Positions 25,864-39,239 of a stretch of 64,000 bases of DNA are shown here, in pieces. How positions within the stretch are numbered: the stretch's first letter is position 1; each line of letters begins with the position of its first letter. The stretch is from Siphonodentalium dalli (lineage: Eukaryota > Mollusca > Scaphopoda > Gadilida > Siphonodentaliidae): NCBI GenBank assembly GCA_032622095.1, contig CP136068.1, positions 114,029,546-114,093,545 on the forward strand, read 5' to 3'. The translations under genes were made by a program, and so were the position numbers. A model generated the notes under the pieces. That model made no database searches. It had not been told where the DNA came from and saw only the letters and a program-made list of their open reading frames with translations.

Positions 25864-25963
25864 NNNNNNNNNNNNNNNNNNNNNNNNNNNNNNNNNNNNN
25901 NNNNNNNNNNNNNNNNNNNNNNNNNNNNNNNNNNNNNNNNNNNNNNNNNNNNNNNNNNNNNNN
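25864..25963. other. Assembly gap (100 N)
   Basis: Exactly 100 N, a conventional gap of unknown size. It lies about 90 bases upstream of the first readable KDZ exon, so it may hide the KDZ 5' end. Confidence 1.
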
Positions 25964-27520
25964 GGTATCAATGGCACTGTATACATGTAGATGTTTATAC
26001 ATGTAGTTCATGGACATACATGTATACCGGTATATACAAATTAAAAGTCTGCCATGCCCTGTTACTGAAAACATGTCATTTAGACCTTGCTGGTTAAATG
26101 CATGGTTGGCCTTCGTTATAGGTTATAATTTAGAAATACAAGTGAAGAAATTATAACATGTTGTAAAGAATATAGTAATGGTATATGTACTACCGGTATG
26201 ATAGTATGAATGCCATATCCTCGAAACACACATTGTGTCAGTCGAATGTTTGTTTATACAATGCATACATGTACATTATGCAGCATGTAAAGAATGAGCG
26301 ATAAGCACAACACTCAACACCGTGGAAATGTTTCAGGATAGTGATTCACAGTGACCCATTTAACACCGAAATCTTGAAAGGTGAGGGTTAAAATTACATG
26401 TACATGTAGTTAGCGCTATACTATTATGTTATAAACAATTTGGTGGAATTTCTAACCAAAGTTCACTTAATGCATAAGGTATCCGCGGCGATTAGTGTTT
26501 TGCTTACCGCATACTCTTCACAAACTGTTTTTCTACATAACATGGGGTTTATTCACATGACTTAGAAATATCATTTAATACAACTATAATTATTTAAGTC
26601 CAGTGTGGAATAAGTCCTCATTTTGGAAGATTCATCAGAATAACAATATGAATCAGGAGCCTATATATCAGCCATTTATTAACTCTGAAATGTTTGTAAA
26701 AGTAAAACATAAAGTGATCCAGAGAGAGTGATGGACAAAACAAGAGCACTGCCACTGATGGTTATTTAAACCAAATTTCCCGCTACCACCTTTGGCCAAA
26801 TGTGTACATTGCGAGCTATTTCTGAAAACTGAATAGAACCTGGTATAAAATTGTCTACTATGAGGGTTTACGAACAGATAATTTTACCCATTCACAATAC
26901 AAACCGTTCATAGCACCATGCATACATGGCCTCAATAGCTCGAAGACGAGTATGACTCGCCACACAGTAGTATGTCAACCAGGTTATACTCATGATTCAT
27001 TGCATGAACTGAATATTACATGCACACTTCGGCTACGATATGATAGGTAACGCTACATGTATTTTGCTGAAGATATGATCTAATATACATGTACATATCA
27101 TGATTTAATTTAGACTTTGAAATATTATTGAAATTTCAACACGCAGTGACGAATGGTGGCCTGGTATAAGATAATATAATAGCAAGCCATTCCATGCCTG
27201 AGATAAAATAGCCACTCTGTAACAAATAAATTTGGTACATGTAACCGCATAAATTGGGCCCATTATTATTATTGAATATACGGTGCATAATACATTACAA
27301 ATAATGTGAAGGTATACATGTACACGTGTAGATGTAGAAATTCACCCGAAGCACCATGTGATTTGCCAGAAAGTTCCATTCTCCCAAAAATTGCCCAAAT
27401 TTTATGCTTGCAAATCATTCAGAGGGGTGGGGGGGGGGGGGGGGGGTGGGTGCTGCAGCCCCCTGGCCCATATTGCCATGTGAATGCCAAAAACACTTAA
27501 CGAGATTGTATAACTTACAC
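25964..27520. other. No gene seen; simple TACATGTA-rich sequence and a poly-G run
   Basis: Many copies of tacatgta and taccggta, and about 22 G at 27,425-27,446. No exon with family motifs or convincing splice-bounded frame was found. Confidence 0.6.
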
Positions 27521-27529
27521 ACACTAGAT

Positions 27530-28100
27530 ACTAGACGCCTAAATATAAAAATTAAACCAACCCATATCCCATATTGTTCCCGGGATCAAAGTAGGCCAAC
27601 ATTATACCAAATTTGAGTCGGATCGGTCGAGGTCCAGAAACATGCCTATATGAGCGAGGTCAAGCTCAAGGACACGGTCGCAAGTGTAATTGTACCCGCC
27701 CATATTGTTCCCGTGATCAAAGTAGAACCAGCTACCAAATTTGAGTGGGATCGGTCGAGGTCCAGAAACATGCCTATATGAGCGTATTTGAGCGAGGTCA
27801 AGGTCAAGGACACGGTCGCACGTGAAATTGGACCCACCCATATTGTTCCCGGGATAAAAGTAGGCCAACATTATACCAAATTTGAGTCGGATCGGTCAAG
27901 GTCCAGAAACATGCCTATACGAGCGTATTTGAGCGAGGTCAAGGTCAAGAACATGGTCGCGCGTGAAATTGGACCCGCTCATATTGTTCCCCGGATCAAA
28001 GTATGCCTACACACCAAATTTGAGTCGGATCGGTCGAGCAGTTTTTCGAGTCTAAACACAAATACTTACATACAGACAGAAGTTCCAAAATATATAATAG
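27530..28100 (-). mobile_element. HINE-type element with tandem ~135-bp units, minus orientation
   Basis: On the minus strand it starts ctattatatattttggaac then a short TG/TA stretch, followed by four units containing ccgatccgactcaaatttgg and tgaccttgacctcgctcaa. It abuts head-to-tail the element that ends at 28,101. Confidence 0.65.
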
Positions 28101-28560
28101 ACTAGCCGATGGGTCCGACGTTGTCCGGGCTATTCAAAAACCAAATTTTAAGCCGATGAGCCCGACGTTGTCCGGGCTATTCAAAAACCAAATTTCAAGT
28201 CGATAGCTCTACCCAGCCCGACGTTGTCCGGGCTATTCAAAAACCAAATTTCAAGTCGATAGCTCCACCCGTTTCCGAGATCTGGTCTGCGCATGCGCGA
28301 AGCTGGCGTCGCACGGGCTCGGCGACCCGATAAAATTCGTATCCGGGGCAAGATACATTCACATACCAAATTTCAAGTCGGTAGCTCCACCCGTTTCCGA
28401 GATCTCGTCTGCGCATGCGCTGCACGGGCGTCACACGGGCTCGCTAATACGACAACGACGACCACCTGGTCAAACTACACTCACGTACCAAGTTTCGTCC
28501 CGATCGGTCGAGGTGTTGGTATCTGATGCAAAAGACGAAATTGTGAGTGTTGGTTTGTAA
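28101..28560 (-). mobile_element. HINE-type element with triplicated terminal hairpin, minus orientation
   Basis: Minus-strand 3' end is CTAGT at 28,101-28,105. The CCGGACAACGTCGG hairpin occurs three times (about 28,114-28,129; 28,160-28,177; 28,215-28,233), each next to the same gaaatttggtttttgaat block. The ending is the reverse complement of that at 25,655-25,659. Confidence 0.65.
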
Positions 28561-31380
28561 CCGGGATTTCTGAGAAGCAATATGCCTATATCCACACTAA
28601 CTACCCCCCCCCCCCAGCCCTGACCTAAGTATCATACATACTATAACAATGATGTTGTAAGAGTACTATGGCATCCAATAAATCTCTCCGCATAGGTAAC
28701 CACTCAAAAGTATTGTTCCCGTATATCTCTCTGCAGATGCTAATAACGTTGACTGGTAAACAGACGCTCTTTATAGCGATGCGTCAAAAACAAACGCTCA
28801 TTAAATTATCACTTGATTAACCACCGCAGTGCCGTTTTTTGTGACTGAGATTGGAGAACGGGTGCTCTGAGCTTCTCCAAAACGAAGTACCCACACACAC
28901 ACATATATACATATATATATATACGGAGTTCTCAAAATATATAGTATAGATAGATAAAAAAGAAGACAGATAACTCTATATATCCCGTCTTCGCTCACGC
29001 TTTCCGAAGTCCAGCGCTATGAAATTTCACTATTGTTAACCGGCTATTGACTCATGGAAATGTTGGGCCTGCAAAACGCGTTATTTTTCAAACAAGCTGA
29101 AGACTTTGTGAATTTGATAGGCGTAACACAGCTTATTGGATAAGCACAGAAAGGCAGTGTAATTCGTCGAAATTAATAACAAGTGGTGAAAATTTCAACT
29201 TGATGCATAGTTTGTTGTGTTTATCTTTGTATACTTTCACAAAATTGGCAGTTTGAACCATGTACCACGGCAAATATTAGCCATAGTTTTACCCGTATTG
29301 AACGATTAAATGTGGAGAGAACCGACTCGATCAGGAGAGAACCCAAACAATTATCCAAATTCGCGGTTTTTGTTGTTGTTATGACTCGCGCAATGACAGT
29401 TTCGTTATTAACACGCTCATTGTTGCCACAGGTTGTGATGGGATTGCAAATAACTAATCGAATTATCACATAGATGCCTCAAAATTGCGTTTTAACTGTC
29501 AAAAAGTCGTGAAAATGTATAGTTTCGATCATCAAGAACCGTCACAAATCAGTCAAGAACCATCACAAACCGGCGATAGAACGATTTCCGATGTAACAGT
29601 TCCTACACAGTGGTTATACTGGAAAATGGTTGTACAGACGGAAGGATGTCTAGAGACGTCAACTATATACCCACCGACTAATATGGGGGGGGGGTATAAT
29701 AACCATATACCATATCTACATTTACATGTATGTGTATACCGGTATACCTAACCAAAAACAATTCCCCTCCCCCACCCCAGTGGATAAGACTAAAGAGATC
29801 TTTGGTCATGCACACAAAGTTTTTTTGCACAAATGGGGTGGTGGGTCCCTCGGGGTCGGAATTTTTTTTTTTGGGCCCTATACCGGTACATGTATGTGCA
29901 TTTTTCCCCAGATCCCCCTCCTGGTCATTGTGGAAACTTTGGGATTGAGCAAACCAGTGCACAGCCAAAAAAGTGTCCTGTTCAAAATTGACGTTTCTCT
30001 TCTATGGCATTACTTTAAAATTGCATGAAATTCTATATTGGCTGAAGAGTTAAAGGGTCACTCTCAATTTTTTTTATTTATTGAGTGATGAGTAAAGATG
30101 TACCTGGGAATATACACCCCCCAACAAGGTGATGAGTAATGATGCACCGGGTATCTATATAGCATACATGTACTAGTATCTATGTGATGCACATGGGGGA
30201 TTTATTATCTACATGTACATGTACAACTACCATTAGATAGCTAGTGGATTTACTCAACGCTTGCTGTGCTCGTGTGTGCATAAACCCGAGAAAAAAGTTT
30301 GAAAATGTACTGAACGGTCAGTCCTTACCATGAGAAAAACACAGCGAGAGCACTCACAGCTCTCCTTAAAGTAATTGATCACCTGCAAAGTGGTGTCACC
30401 CTGATAAATACTGCGTTAACCACCAACACCGTGTTGAGGTTACCACTTCAAAACCGAGATGTATCCAGGATTTAAAGCAATTAAAAGCAAAATTTCGAAC
30501 AGAAATGTCACAATTACAACAGTAAACACATTTCTAAAAACCACAGGGGCCTACTGTACATGTATAATGCGCTCCGCCACCCGCCTCCTTTTGCGCTGCC
30601 CATATACGACGATTCTGTTTACCTCACAAAATTAACATGCTGGTCATCCTAGAATACCAACTGCGGGCAGTAAACCCTGGTGCAGGCGTCGGTAAACAGC
30701 ACATCGGGCTATAACATTTAAGAGCTTTCCACACCAGGGCTAGTCTAATTGGTTAAAAGGACATGTAGTCAATTTAGAAGTTATACCAACCAATGGAAGA
30801 TGTATACGGTATGATAGACAATGCCTATTTACAGTATGCTGTGGCAGGAGTTCGGAGAAAATTCAGATATCAGTTCTCGAGAAAAACACAATCTTTGTCG
30901 AGTGCATTTGGAATTTCAGGGTAAATTTAAGTTTCATTCAGTAAAACTTTCACTGAAGACATTTCTCGAGAATTAAAAAAAAAACATGGGTCTGACAGGG
31001 ATACTCTACCACTGACGTGTTTTGATGATAAAAACCCCAATTTCATATCCAGTAACTCAATTAAAGACATCTTTCCAAACATTACATGTATTTGTCTTAA
31101 ATAAAAAAATACACGATATACATGTATACTGATACTGGTACATTTGTATGTTAACCCTAGAGTACGGTAGTTGTGGTTCAGCCGCAGTGCAGATGACGTT
31201 TGGCCACAGTGCTCAAATTCAGTTACAAACCCTGAAAAGTACACTCCGCAGAGAGAAATTGCCAACTGAATTGTATCAGGTACATGTACATGTACAATTT
31301 TGTACATGTAACCAAACAAGCTACTTACAGGTATATGTACAGAATACAGCTCTGACTAGTGAAATTTAAAATTTAATTAC
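28561..31380. other. No gene seen; simple repeats and poly-G/C runs
   Basis: Contains poly-C at about 28,606-28,616, poly-G at about 29,685-29,693, AC/TA microsatellite near 28,890-28,925 and many tacatgta motifs. Frames of up to 130 aa here lack domains, splice context and normal composition. Confidence 0.55.
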
Positions 31381-31389
31381 ATTGTATTA

Positions 31390-32825
31390 AAGTAGTTACA
31401 TGTACATAATGAAGCTTGTGGCCCATGCTAATGAATTGAATTTTGAAATCCAAGATGGCTGCCAGCTGCCATGTTTTATGGCCGAATGACCCCAAAATGA
31501 CTTGTTTCCTTTCTACCGTACATGTACATGTATGTCAATGTGAACATTCATGACAATTTTCATGATTATAATTTATCCGACCAAAGGTCTGACCTGTAGC
31601 CAGTTACATACTGTGCCAAAGGATTTAGTCATGCAAAGAGTAAAATTCAAGATGGTTGATGGCAGCCATGTTTTTTGGCCGAATGATCCCAGAATGACTT
31701 GTTCCCAACTTCCCATCTACATTTCAATATTTAACAGCCATGACAAATTTCATGATGATCAGACATACAGTACGGCTACGGCTAATGAGCATTTTGAAAT
31801 CGAAGATGGCCGTCAGTGGCCATTTTTTTTGGCCGAATGACCCCAAAATGACTCGTTCCCATCTACCACACATGTAAATGTTAAAGGTACTCAGTCCGAT
31901 TAAACGCCCCTAAATTACTATTTCTTTGGCTTCAAGTTCAGGGGTAAAACTTATTTTATTTTAGTTGAGGAACTCGTCCATCAAAGCTCAGAGTGATCAG
32001 ATATTGATTTTTGAAGTTTGTTATTTCTCGAGATGTGTACGAATAATTGCCCCCAGAAACACTTATTCAAACGGATGAAGATGGATAACTCTAAAATCAA
32101 GTGGCAATAATAACGTAATTTTGACCGAGACCACCCTTTTGATGGCGTGTTTCTGGGCCAGAAACAATAGAAATAACAAAACTTCAAAAATTGATATCTG
32201 ATCATTCTGAGCGTTGATGGGTAGGTTCCTTGACTCAAATCAAATATTTTTTTTACCCCCGAAGACAAAGAAATATAATTTAGTAATTTATGAGGGTCTG
32301 ATCGTATTGAGTACCTTTAACAGCTATGACTAATTTTTCAGAATGATCCGATCAAAGGAACAACATGTAGTCGGCGCCAAACAATTTAGTCATGCAAAGA
32401 GCAAAATCCAAGATGGCTGCCAGTGGCCATGTTTTATTGGCGATTGACCCCAAAATGACTCGTTCCCTTCTACAAATGTCAATGTTTAGGTTAGAAGGAA
32501 CTAAATGGGCATAAAAGGTATCAGTGTTGAAGTTTGGCCTCGCCCACTAAATTTGCTACAGCGGCTCAAAAATATTTTTCCCGCAAGTCTTTTTGACTGT
32601 TTTTGCAATGAGTTTGGCTTAAAACACATCTATATGTTAATATCAACCTAAATGACAAATTTCATGATGATCAGACAAACAATATACATGTAGCCTGTAG
32701 CCCATGCTAATGGATTGAATTTTGAAATCCAACATGGCCACTGACAGCCATTGTTTTTTTGGCCGAATGACCCCAAAATGACTCGTTCCTACCGGTATTT
32801 ACATGTCAATGTTAACATCCATGAC
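31390..32825. repeat. Dispersed-tandem repeat (GGCCGAATGACCCCAAAATG unit)
   Basis: Five units of roughly 190-200 bases share gaattttgaaatccaagatgg, a tggcc...ttttttggccgaatga block and aaatgactcgttccc. Interrupted at 31,881-32,320 by a TTAA-flanked MITE. Confidence 0.8.
31881..32320. mobile_element. TTAA-flanked inverted-repeat MITE (AGGTACTC ends)
   Basis: Ends read TTAA-AGGTACTC and GAGTACCT-TTAA; arms of about 180 bases match as inverted repeats (aactcgtccatcaaagctca vs gagcgttgatgggtaggttc region). TTAA duplication is the piggyBac signature. A partial copy is at 45,100-45,465. Confidence 0.7.
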
Positions 32826-32859
32826 TAATTGTATGCACAGAAATCCATATACAGCTGTT

Positions 32860-33430
32860 TACAGTGAATCCCCCCCCCCAGGGCCTCTGCAAATCTCTGT
32901 TTTAGTGTTAAGGGGGGGGGGGGGGTGGGTGTCCAAAAATGGTTAGAAAAAAATTGCCGAAAACAGAACAAATTTTGGATGCGGGGTGGGTTGGTCCCAA
33001 CAAGGGTCGAAAGTAAAAAATCATCATACATGCCTGAAAAATATTTCCAACCCCACCCCCCTAATTTACCAGGAAAATGTTGATGGAAATTTTTCCTTGC
33101 CGTCGGCAATTTTGGGAATGTCCGTTCATTATTCAAAGAAGTAATATTCGGGAATTGATCAGCATTGTTTGCAGTTCAACCACATACTAGTACCGAGATT
33201 TGCCTTATTTGGAAAATGTCTCAAAATCGGTGAAAATTTGGGTAATAAATAATCATTAATCGAGCAGAAGATGTCTTTAATGTCCACGGTGCGCAGGCAC
33301 TGAACGACATACCGGTAGACAATGTTTGTTAATCCTGTTTCAGATTACCGTACCGTATATGCTTCGTTAAACTTAACTTCCCGGGTTTCTGAATAAAATG
33401 GCGGATTTTTATACCCCCCCCCCTCCGTAG
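32860..33430. other. No gene seen; poly-G/C-rich sequence
   Basis: Poly-C at 32,871-32,880, poly-G at about 32,912-32,925 and poly-C at about 33,413-33,424. The frames between them are driven by these runs. Confidence 0.55.
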
Positions 33431-34090
33431 CTGGAAGCTATGAATTTCCATGTGGTCGACAAGTTGGCAGCTATAAGGTTAAAACTGTTCGAGATATCGA
33501 GTATTTTTCGATAGTCAGTTATCCACCAATAGATATTAAGATATCGATGTGAAGTGGTTTTACTCACATAAATGAGCACACCAGATACAGAATGGTGATA
33601 AATGTGCGAAAATCTCACTGAGGTCATTAGGTGCAAATATTCTCCACGCCGCGAAAAATGGCCATAAAATCAAAATCTGGTGTAGTATAATGTCTAACTA
33701 CCGTACATGTATGTATGCTTCGCCAAACTGACAACAACGATTAGATTATATTCCACCATACCGGTCCGGTAGACCGAAATACGGAAAACTCGATTTATTG
33801 GGCTTTAGGTTAGAAGGAACAATGTATATACCGGTACATGTACCAAAAATGTTTCCATAGGCCTCGGTGTTCAAGTTTGGCCCCGCCCACTAAATTTGCT
33901 ACATACGAATTGCATGAAATCATAAATTTCGTGAAGCCCATCCCTTCGCGCATCTTTTGTACTTGTCAATAGGATAATAATAAATAGGGGTGGGGATATC
34001 TGTTTTTTCGGGGTTTTTTTGGTCAAATTTTGACACAAATTTCCAAGAACCGTGAACTTCGAGTCACCGCATGGTTATATAACTTATAGA

Positions 34091-34474
34091 TGTACCCTGC
34101 TGGACAAAACAAGTGTCCACTTAACTACGGTGAGTGTTGCCACCGTGGCCGAAATGCAACTACATGTACACCGTGGCTCCACCATCTAACTACAGTTGGG
34201 CCGAGGTGTAATTGCCATTCGGCATGGTGTAGTTGCCACGGTGTACTTTCATCAAACTGAAAAAAGACAATAAAAAACAAAAATATAACCACGGTGTACA
34301 TGCCATTCGACCGCGACGGTAGTTGCCTTTTGGCCACAGTGAACTTGCCGTTTGGCCGCAGTGTACTTGCCGTTCGGCCGCGGTGCTCAACTGCAGTTAC
34401 AAACTCTGACACCGCGGCCGAACGACAAATACACCGCGGTGCCAATGGACACTTGTTTTGTCCAGCGGGGTACA
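34091..34474. mobile_element. Inverted-repeat element with variable internal GCCGCGGTG repeats
   Basis: Ends tgtaccctgctggacaaaac and its reverse complement form ~30-bp TIRs. Inside are repeated gccgttcggccgcggtgt / cttgccgtttggccgcag motifs in both orientations, giving strong self-pairing. No clear target duplication. Flanks also pair (aacttataga / tctataagtt). Confidence 0.65.
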
Positions 34475-35159
34475 CTGTAAAGTTATGCGGTCGTGTTAGC
34501 ACCCGGACCATTGTTGTCTATAAGTTGTAACCCCACTGCACTCAATGACTTTTGAATTTGGTCTCAGTTCACCGAAAATTGCTGCTTTCAATAATGTTAA
34601 CGCCCGTTATTTGTTCGGAGGTTGTATATCATCTTGTCCCGTCCCAACCATAATCCACACAGTGCTGACAATATTCCAGGTTATTGAGAAGCCAGTTAGG
34701 TCCAATTTCACACACAAACAAAATATGTTGATGAATTTCAGAGAAGTTACTTCCCTAATCTTAAATCCACCCAGCGAGGGAACAAAGTATCTAAACTGGC
34801 ATATGCTACAGCATGTAAGCCGAGTCCGAGATCGATTCCAACATAAAATGTCTAAGTCTGATTTTTGTTTGTCTCTTCGTCCATGTTTATATACTGTAAA
34901 AAAAAAAACTCAATCGTCTCAACTTGAAGTGGCTGGATGCCGCCATTTTATCGAGATAGGCTAGTACCAAATTAATTATCACGTGATGCCATCACGTGGG
35001 TAACACTTGGGTTCCGAGATCGGCTAGTGCCAAATGAATTATCACGCGCGTGATGTGGTATTATATCAATTTATAGAACCAAATTCTTCTCGATGCCTGT
35101 TGGTCTGGTACTAACAGACATATTGGCACTACCTTGGTACCTATATGGCTTGTTAGTGT

Positions 35160-35520
35160 GTACTCGCCCAGCCCATTTCCTCCGGATCCACTCAACCGCC
35201 TGCTCCCCCTGGACCCACTCGCATTGTCCGTTTCCCCCCCGAACACACTAGCCCTGTCGGCATCATCTGGGTCCACTCGCTTTGCCAGCATCGCCCGGAC
35301 TCACCCGCCCTGCCCGTTCCCCCGGACCCACTCGCCCTGCCCGCACCCCCGGATCCATTCGCCCCTCTACTCGCCCAGCCCAATTCCTCCGGGTCCACTC
35401 ACCCGTCTGCTTCCCCGCGTCCAATCGACATGCCCGTTTCCCATGGACCCCGCTCGCCCTGCCCGCATCCCCCGGGCCCACTCACCTTGTCCGTTTTCAC
35501 CGGACCCACTCGTTTGTTAA
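35160..35520. repeat. GC-rich minisatellite, ~35-45-bp period
   Basis: About nine imperfect units built on cccccggacccactcgccct. Composition differs sharply from the AT-rich surroundings. The repeats keep several frames open on both strands, encoding Pro/Arg- or Gly-rich low-complexity peptides that I do not believe are genes. Confidence 0.85.
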
Positions 35521-35984
35521 TTGTCCCATAAATAAATCTCTTTCTGGTATGAATCCTCAGACATTTCCCGTATTCGTCGAAATAAGGGGCATAGTTATTA
35601 TACCACCGTAGTTACTTTACTTTAAACATTATGTTATTGTAAATTCATTACAACGGCATTGGGGTACACGTTTTAACAACTTACAATGTCCCCCGCTCCC
35701 AGATACAATCTATATATGAATTTAACAAGATGACAAAGAAAATATACATGACGAGTTTGCAAAATATGGTCAACAAAAAAGAAGATAACTTGTGTAAAGA
35801 GTGTGTGATAGTCCGGTTCTGTGTTTGTATCATACGAGCGTTCTGTCGGTCCTCTCTATCTCCATGGAAATCAAAACTGAGAAATAGTTGTCTTTGTTTA
35901 TTTTGAAGGGTATTTATGTGCTATATTTTTGCATTTGTTGCATTTGTTTGGTCCGTAGCTTTAATGTAGTCAGTGGTGGCAATT

Positions 35985-38900
35985 ATTATTCAATACTGTC
36001 CGATTCAAAACGCTTTGTTGCAGCTATATATGCCTGAACAATGCGGAACATTTTTTCATTTCTTGGTGAAGTTTCACTTGGAATTCCCCAAAGTAATTGC
36101 TTGTAATTGATAATTTGAAAGTTGAGGTCGTCCAGTTTACTGTATAGTTCTAGCCTTTGTACATTATATAAGGGGCAATTTAGGAAAAAGTGCATATCAC
36201 TTTCATATTCGTATCCACATCGACAGTTTGGGGTATTTGCTATATAATTTTAGAACATATCTAAGCGGAGATCACTGCAAGAGTTTCTTATCCTACAGTG
36301 GAAAATACTATATTTTCGATTTCCTGATTCAAAATATATAGGCGGCTTTCTGTTGGGTTCTATCATATTTAGGTTATTCTTGAAATCTAGAAGATTTTCA
36401 GCATCCGTTACATATGTGGGTAGTTTGTTCCATGAAGTTACAACGAAGTGGAAGAATGATTGCTTGTCAAGTTTCTTTAGTAAATATGCCGGCGCGTTTT
36501 CCCATATTACGTCCGCATAATCTAGGATAGGCAAGATATAGGTATATCTTATCAAGTGTTCTTCGATCTAGGTTGTACTTGTATCTTCTGAGTATCGATA
36601 GTCGCGGGGCAACATTTGTTACGATAGATTCAATTTGAATATTCCAATTTAAATTGCTTTGTATTTCGAGACCAAGGTGCTTATGCGACTCAATTATGTC
36701 AATTCTTTTATGTTGGAAGGTTAAATCTAGAGAGACCTCTCGTGGGGTCAAGGAGAACAATATTGCCTTAGTTTTGGTTGGATTGAACTTTACAAGCCAT
36801 TTGTTTGCCCAGTCTCATATTTTATTAAGGTCTCGGTTTATACTTCTTTCTAGCAGCTTTATATCATAGCGTTTCGTCGTGAGACATGTATCATCTGCAT
36901 ACATTCTTGTTTCGGAATTTAAATTATCTGGGATGTCATTTATGTATACCAGGAAAAGGAAAGGTCCGAGTATGATCCTTGGTTAACTCCGGCTGGAATG
37001 GGTTGGAAGTTGGAATATGAATTGTTTATCAAGACTCGTGGTTTCCAATTACTGAGGTAGTCTTCCAGCCATTTCAATAATGGACCGGATATGCCGTACT
37101 GTTCTAGCTTATATATCAGTCCCCTATGCCAGACTCTTTCAAATGCCTTTGATATATCGCAAAACACTGAACATGTGTATAAATCATTATCGAGAGTCTG
37201 ACAGAGGTTATGATATAGATCTGTTAATTGGAAGGTCGTGCTATGTCCGGTCATAAAACCAGATTGATGTTGGTACATTAGGTTGTTATCTTGGAAAAAT
37301 GTCATTAGATGTTGGGTAATTATTTTGTCAAACACTTTACCGAGACTGGGAAGGAGGGAAATAGGACGATAATTTGTACGATCGGCAGGATCATCTTTTT
37401 TAAATATTGGGATAACATTTGCTTTTTTCCAGTCTGATGGGAATTGGCCTTGCTCTACCGACTTTTTATATTTCCAAGGGAACAACAATCGATTCAGCTG
37501 TATAGTGTGAATCATTTTTGGGCTTATGCCATCGAATCCATGGGCTTTGTTAACTTTGAGTGATTTAATTGCAGTAATTATCTTATCTCGGTTGAAAATA
37601 ATGTTGGAGAGTGATTTGGAGCATCTACTGAAAGGGTTGGAATTTCGTGACCACAGTCATCGATATTTGAATTTAAAATGAAGGCCTCGTTTAAACACTT
37701 CGCTTTCTCACGATAATCTGTCACATAGGTTTTTCCGTCAATAGTGACACCTCCGTGTTGGCTATATAATGGTGGTATGCATGTGGATTTCTTTTTGTTC
37801 AGCAAATAATTTATTGTTTGCCAAAAGTCGCGAGGGGGTGGGGATTCATTTACTCGTTCTTCAAGTTTAGAGTGAAATTGGGCTTTCGCGTATTTCTTCA
37901 TGTTGTTTACTTTATTTCTGATATCTTTATAGTTTCTCCATGAGACATCTGAGTTTCGTTGTATGGCTATGTTTCTCAATCTATCTCTGCGCCCGATCTC
38001 CCTTCTTATATCTGAGTTGAACAAAAACTTGTCATTTGTTCGTATCGTGACTGTTGATTTGGGGATTGTCTCTTCCATTACTGAGATGAATAATTTACAG
38101 AATCGGGCGACAGCATGGTCTATATCTTCAACTGTATTTAATTCTTCTTGCCATTTAATAGCATCTAACATACTGTTAGCCCTGGTATAATCTCCGTGTT
38201 TGTATTGCCATATAGTTCTCTTAAATGATGTGGTTTCATGGTTTTTGGCATTTTAATATCGCATAAACACCATAGTGATCTGAAAAACCAAGATTTAGAG
38301 TGTCGGCGTCGCACACTTGTAAGGTATTGCTCACGATTATGGGGTCGAGAAGTGTTTGAGATGTGGGTGTGACTCTTGTTGTTATTTTAATTACATCCTT
38401 GAATGTATAATGACCAACTATTTCACTGAGTTTCGAATGCGGATTTAGCAGATTGGAGTTAAAATCACCGAGTAGAATAAAATTTCCAGTTATTGTTAAG
38501 GCGTCGTCTATTGATTCTTCGAAGAGGTCCCAATAGTTTATGTGGCAGAATTGCTCCGATATGTAGGTTAATGCGAGGAGGACTCGATTCGATTTATTTG
38601 CAATCTCAAACCAAAAGACAGAGGCGTCAAACTCTAGTTCGGTTCTCCGTTTGTAAACCAAATGCTTAGCAAAATATACACAAATTCCACCGCCATACGA
38701 GTTACGGTCAGATCTAAACGGACGATAGAAGTTTTCAATTAACATTTTTTCCGTAGGATAGGTTTGGTCGAGGTGTGGTTCAGTGAAGCAGAGAATGTCA
38801 TATTCGTTTATAGTTTCAACTCTTTGCTGTAGCTTATTTCTAATACTGCGGATATTGTATTTAAAAACAGTTATGTTCCCTGTTATGTCAGTTTGTGAAT

Positions 38901-39005
38901 TTGGTCCCGGGTTACTATGGACGGATCCAGAAATTAGAAGCAGCATTGTTATGACGACAAGGACAAGTGGTAGTCTAATGTTACATCCGTTGGGAATTTT
39001 GTAAA
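35985..39005 (-). pseudogene. Jockey/CR1/L2-type non-LTR retrotransposon (LINE) ORF2, frameshifted
   Basis: In minus-strand order: a start region with SGSVHSNPGP; an endonuclease (38,990-38,240) with TEPHLDQ, GGICVY, LLGDFNSN and FSDHYGVYA; a linker (38,171-37,590); reverse transcriptase (37,570-36,250) with NYRPISLLP, DISKAFERVWH, GVNQGS and YADD near 36,890; then a C-terminal Cys/His knuckle (CRCG...HFFLNCPLY, to 35,986). Breaks seen: frameshifts near 38,240 (an A run), 37,600, 36,965 (after GVNQGS) and 36,530, and stops near 36,823 and 36,250. The domain order matches Jockey-superfamily LINEs. No ORF1 or intact 5' end is recognised. It cannot be active as read. Confidence 0.9.
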
Positions 39006-39239
39006 ATTAACTTTTTCGATATAAATCTACGTTTGGCCTGTTTTTATACTTTATGTTATTAAAGCTGCCAATCGCGGCACGGTGCTGCATCGCTGAGATC
39101 CACATCAGGTACTATGGTCGAGATAACAGCGAAGCAGCCCGAAATCGGTTAGCAGCTGTAATAACTGATGTCCTGGAGTGAGAGAAAGCCGGCAGTTTGC
39201 TAACAGCATGTATGAGAGATACAGTTGTTTTTGTGGGTC

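Noticed and set aside
30927-31319. 130-aa minus-strand frame
   Set aside because: Lies in TACATGTA-rich repeat sequence and has no domain or exon boundaries that join a neighbour.
34125-34511. 128-aa minus-strand frame
   Set aside because: Produced by GC-rich repeat words of the inverted-repeat element.
35134-35520. 128-aa Pro-rich plus-strand frame and its antisense Gly-rich frames
   Set aside because: Explained by the minisatellite; open on both strands and low complexity.
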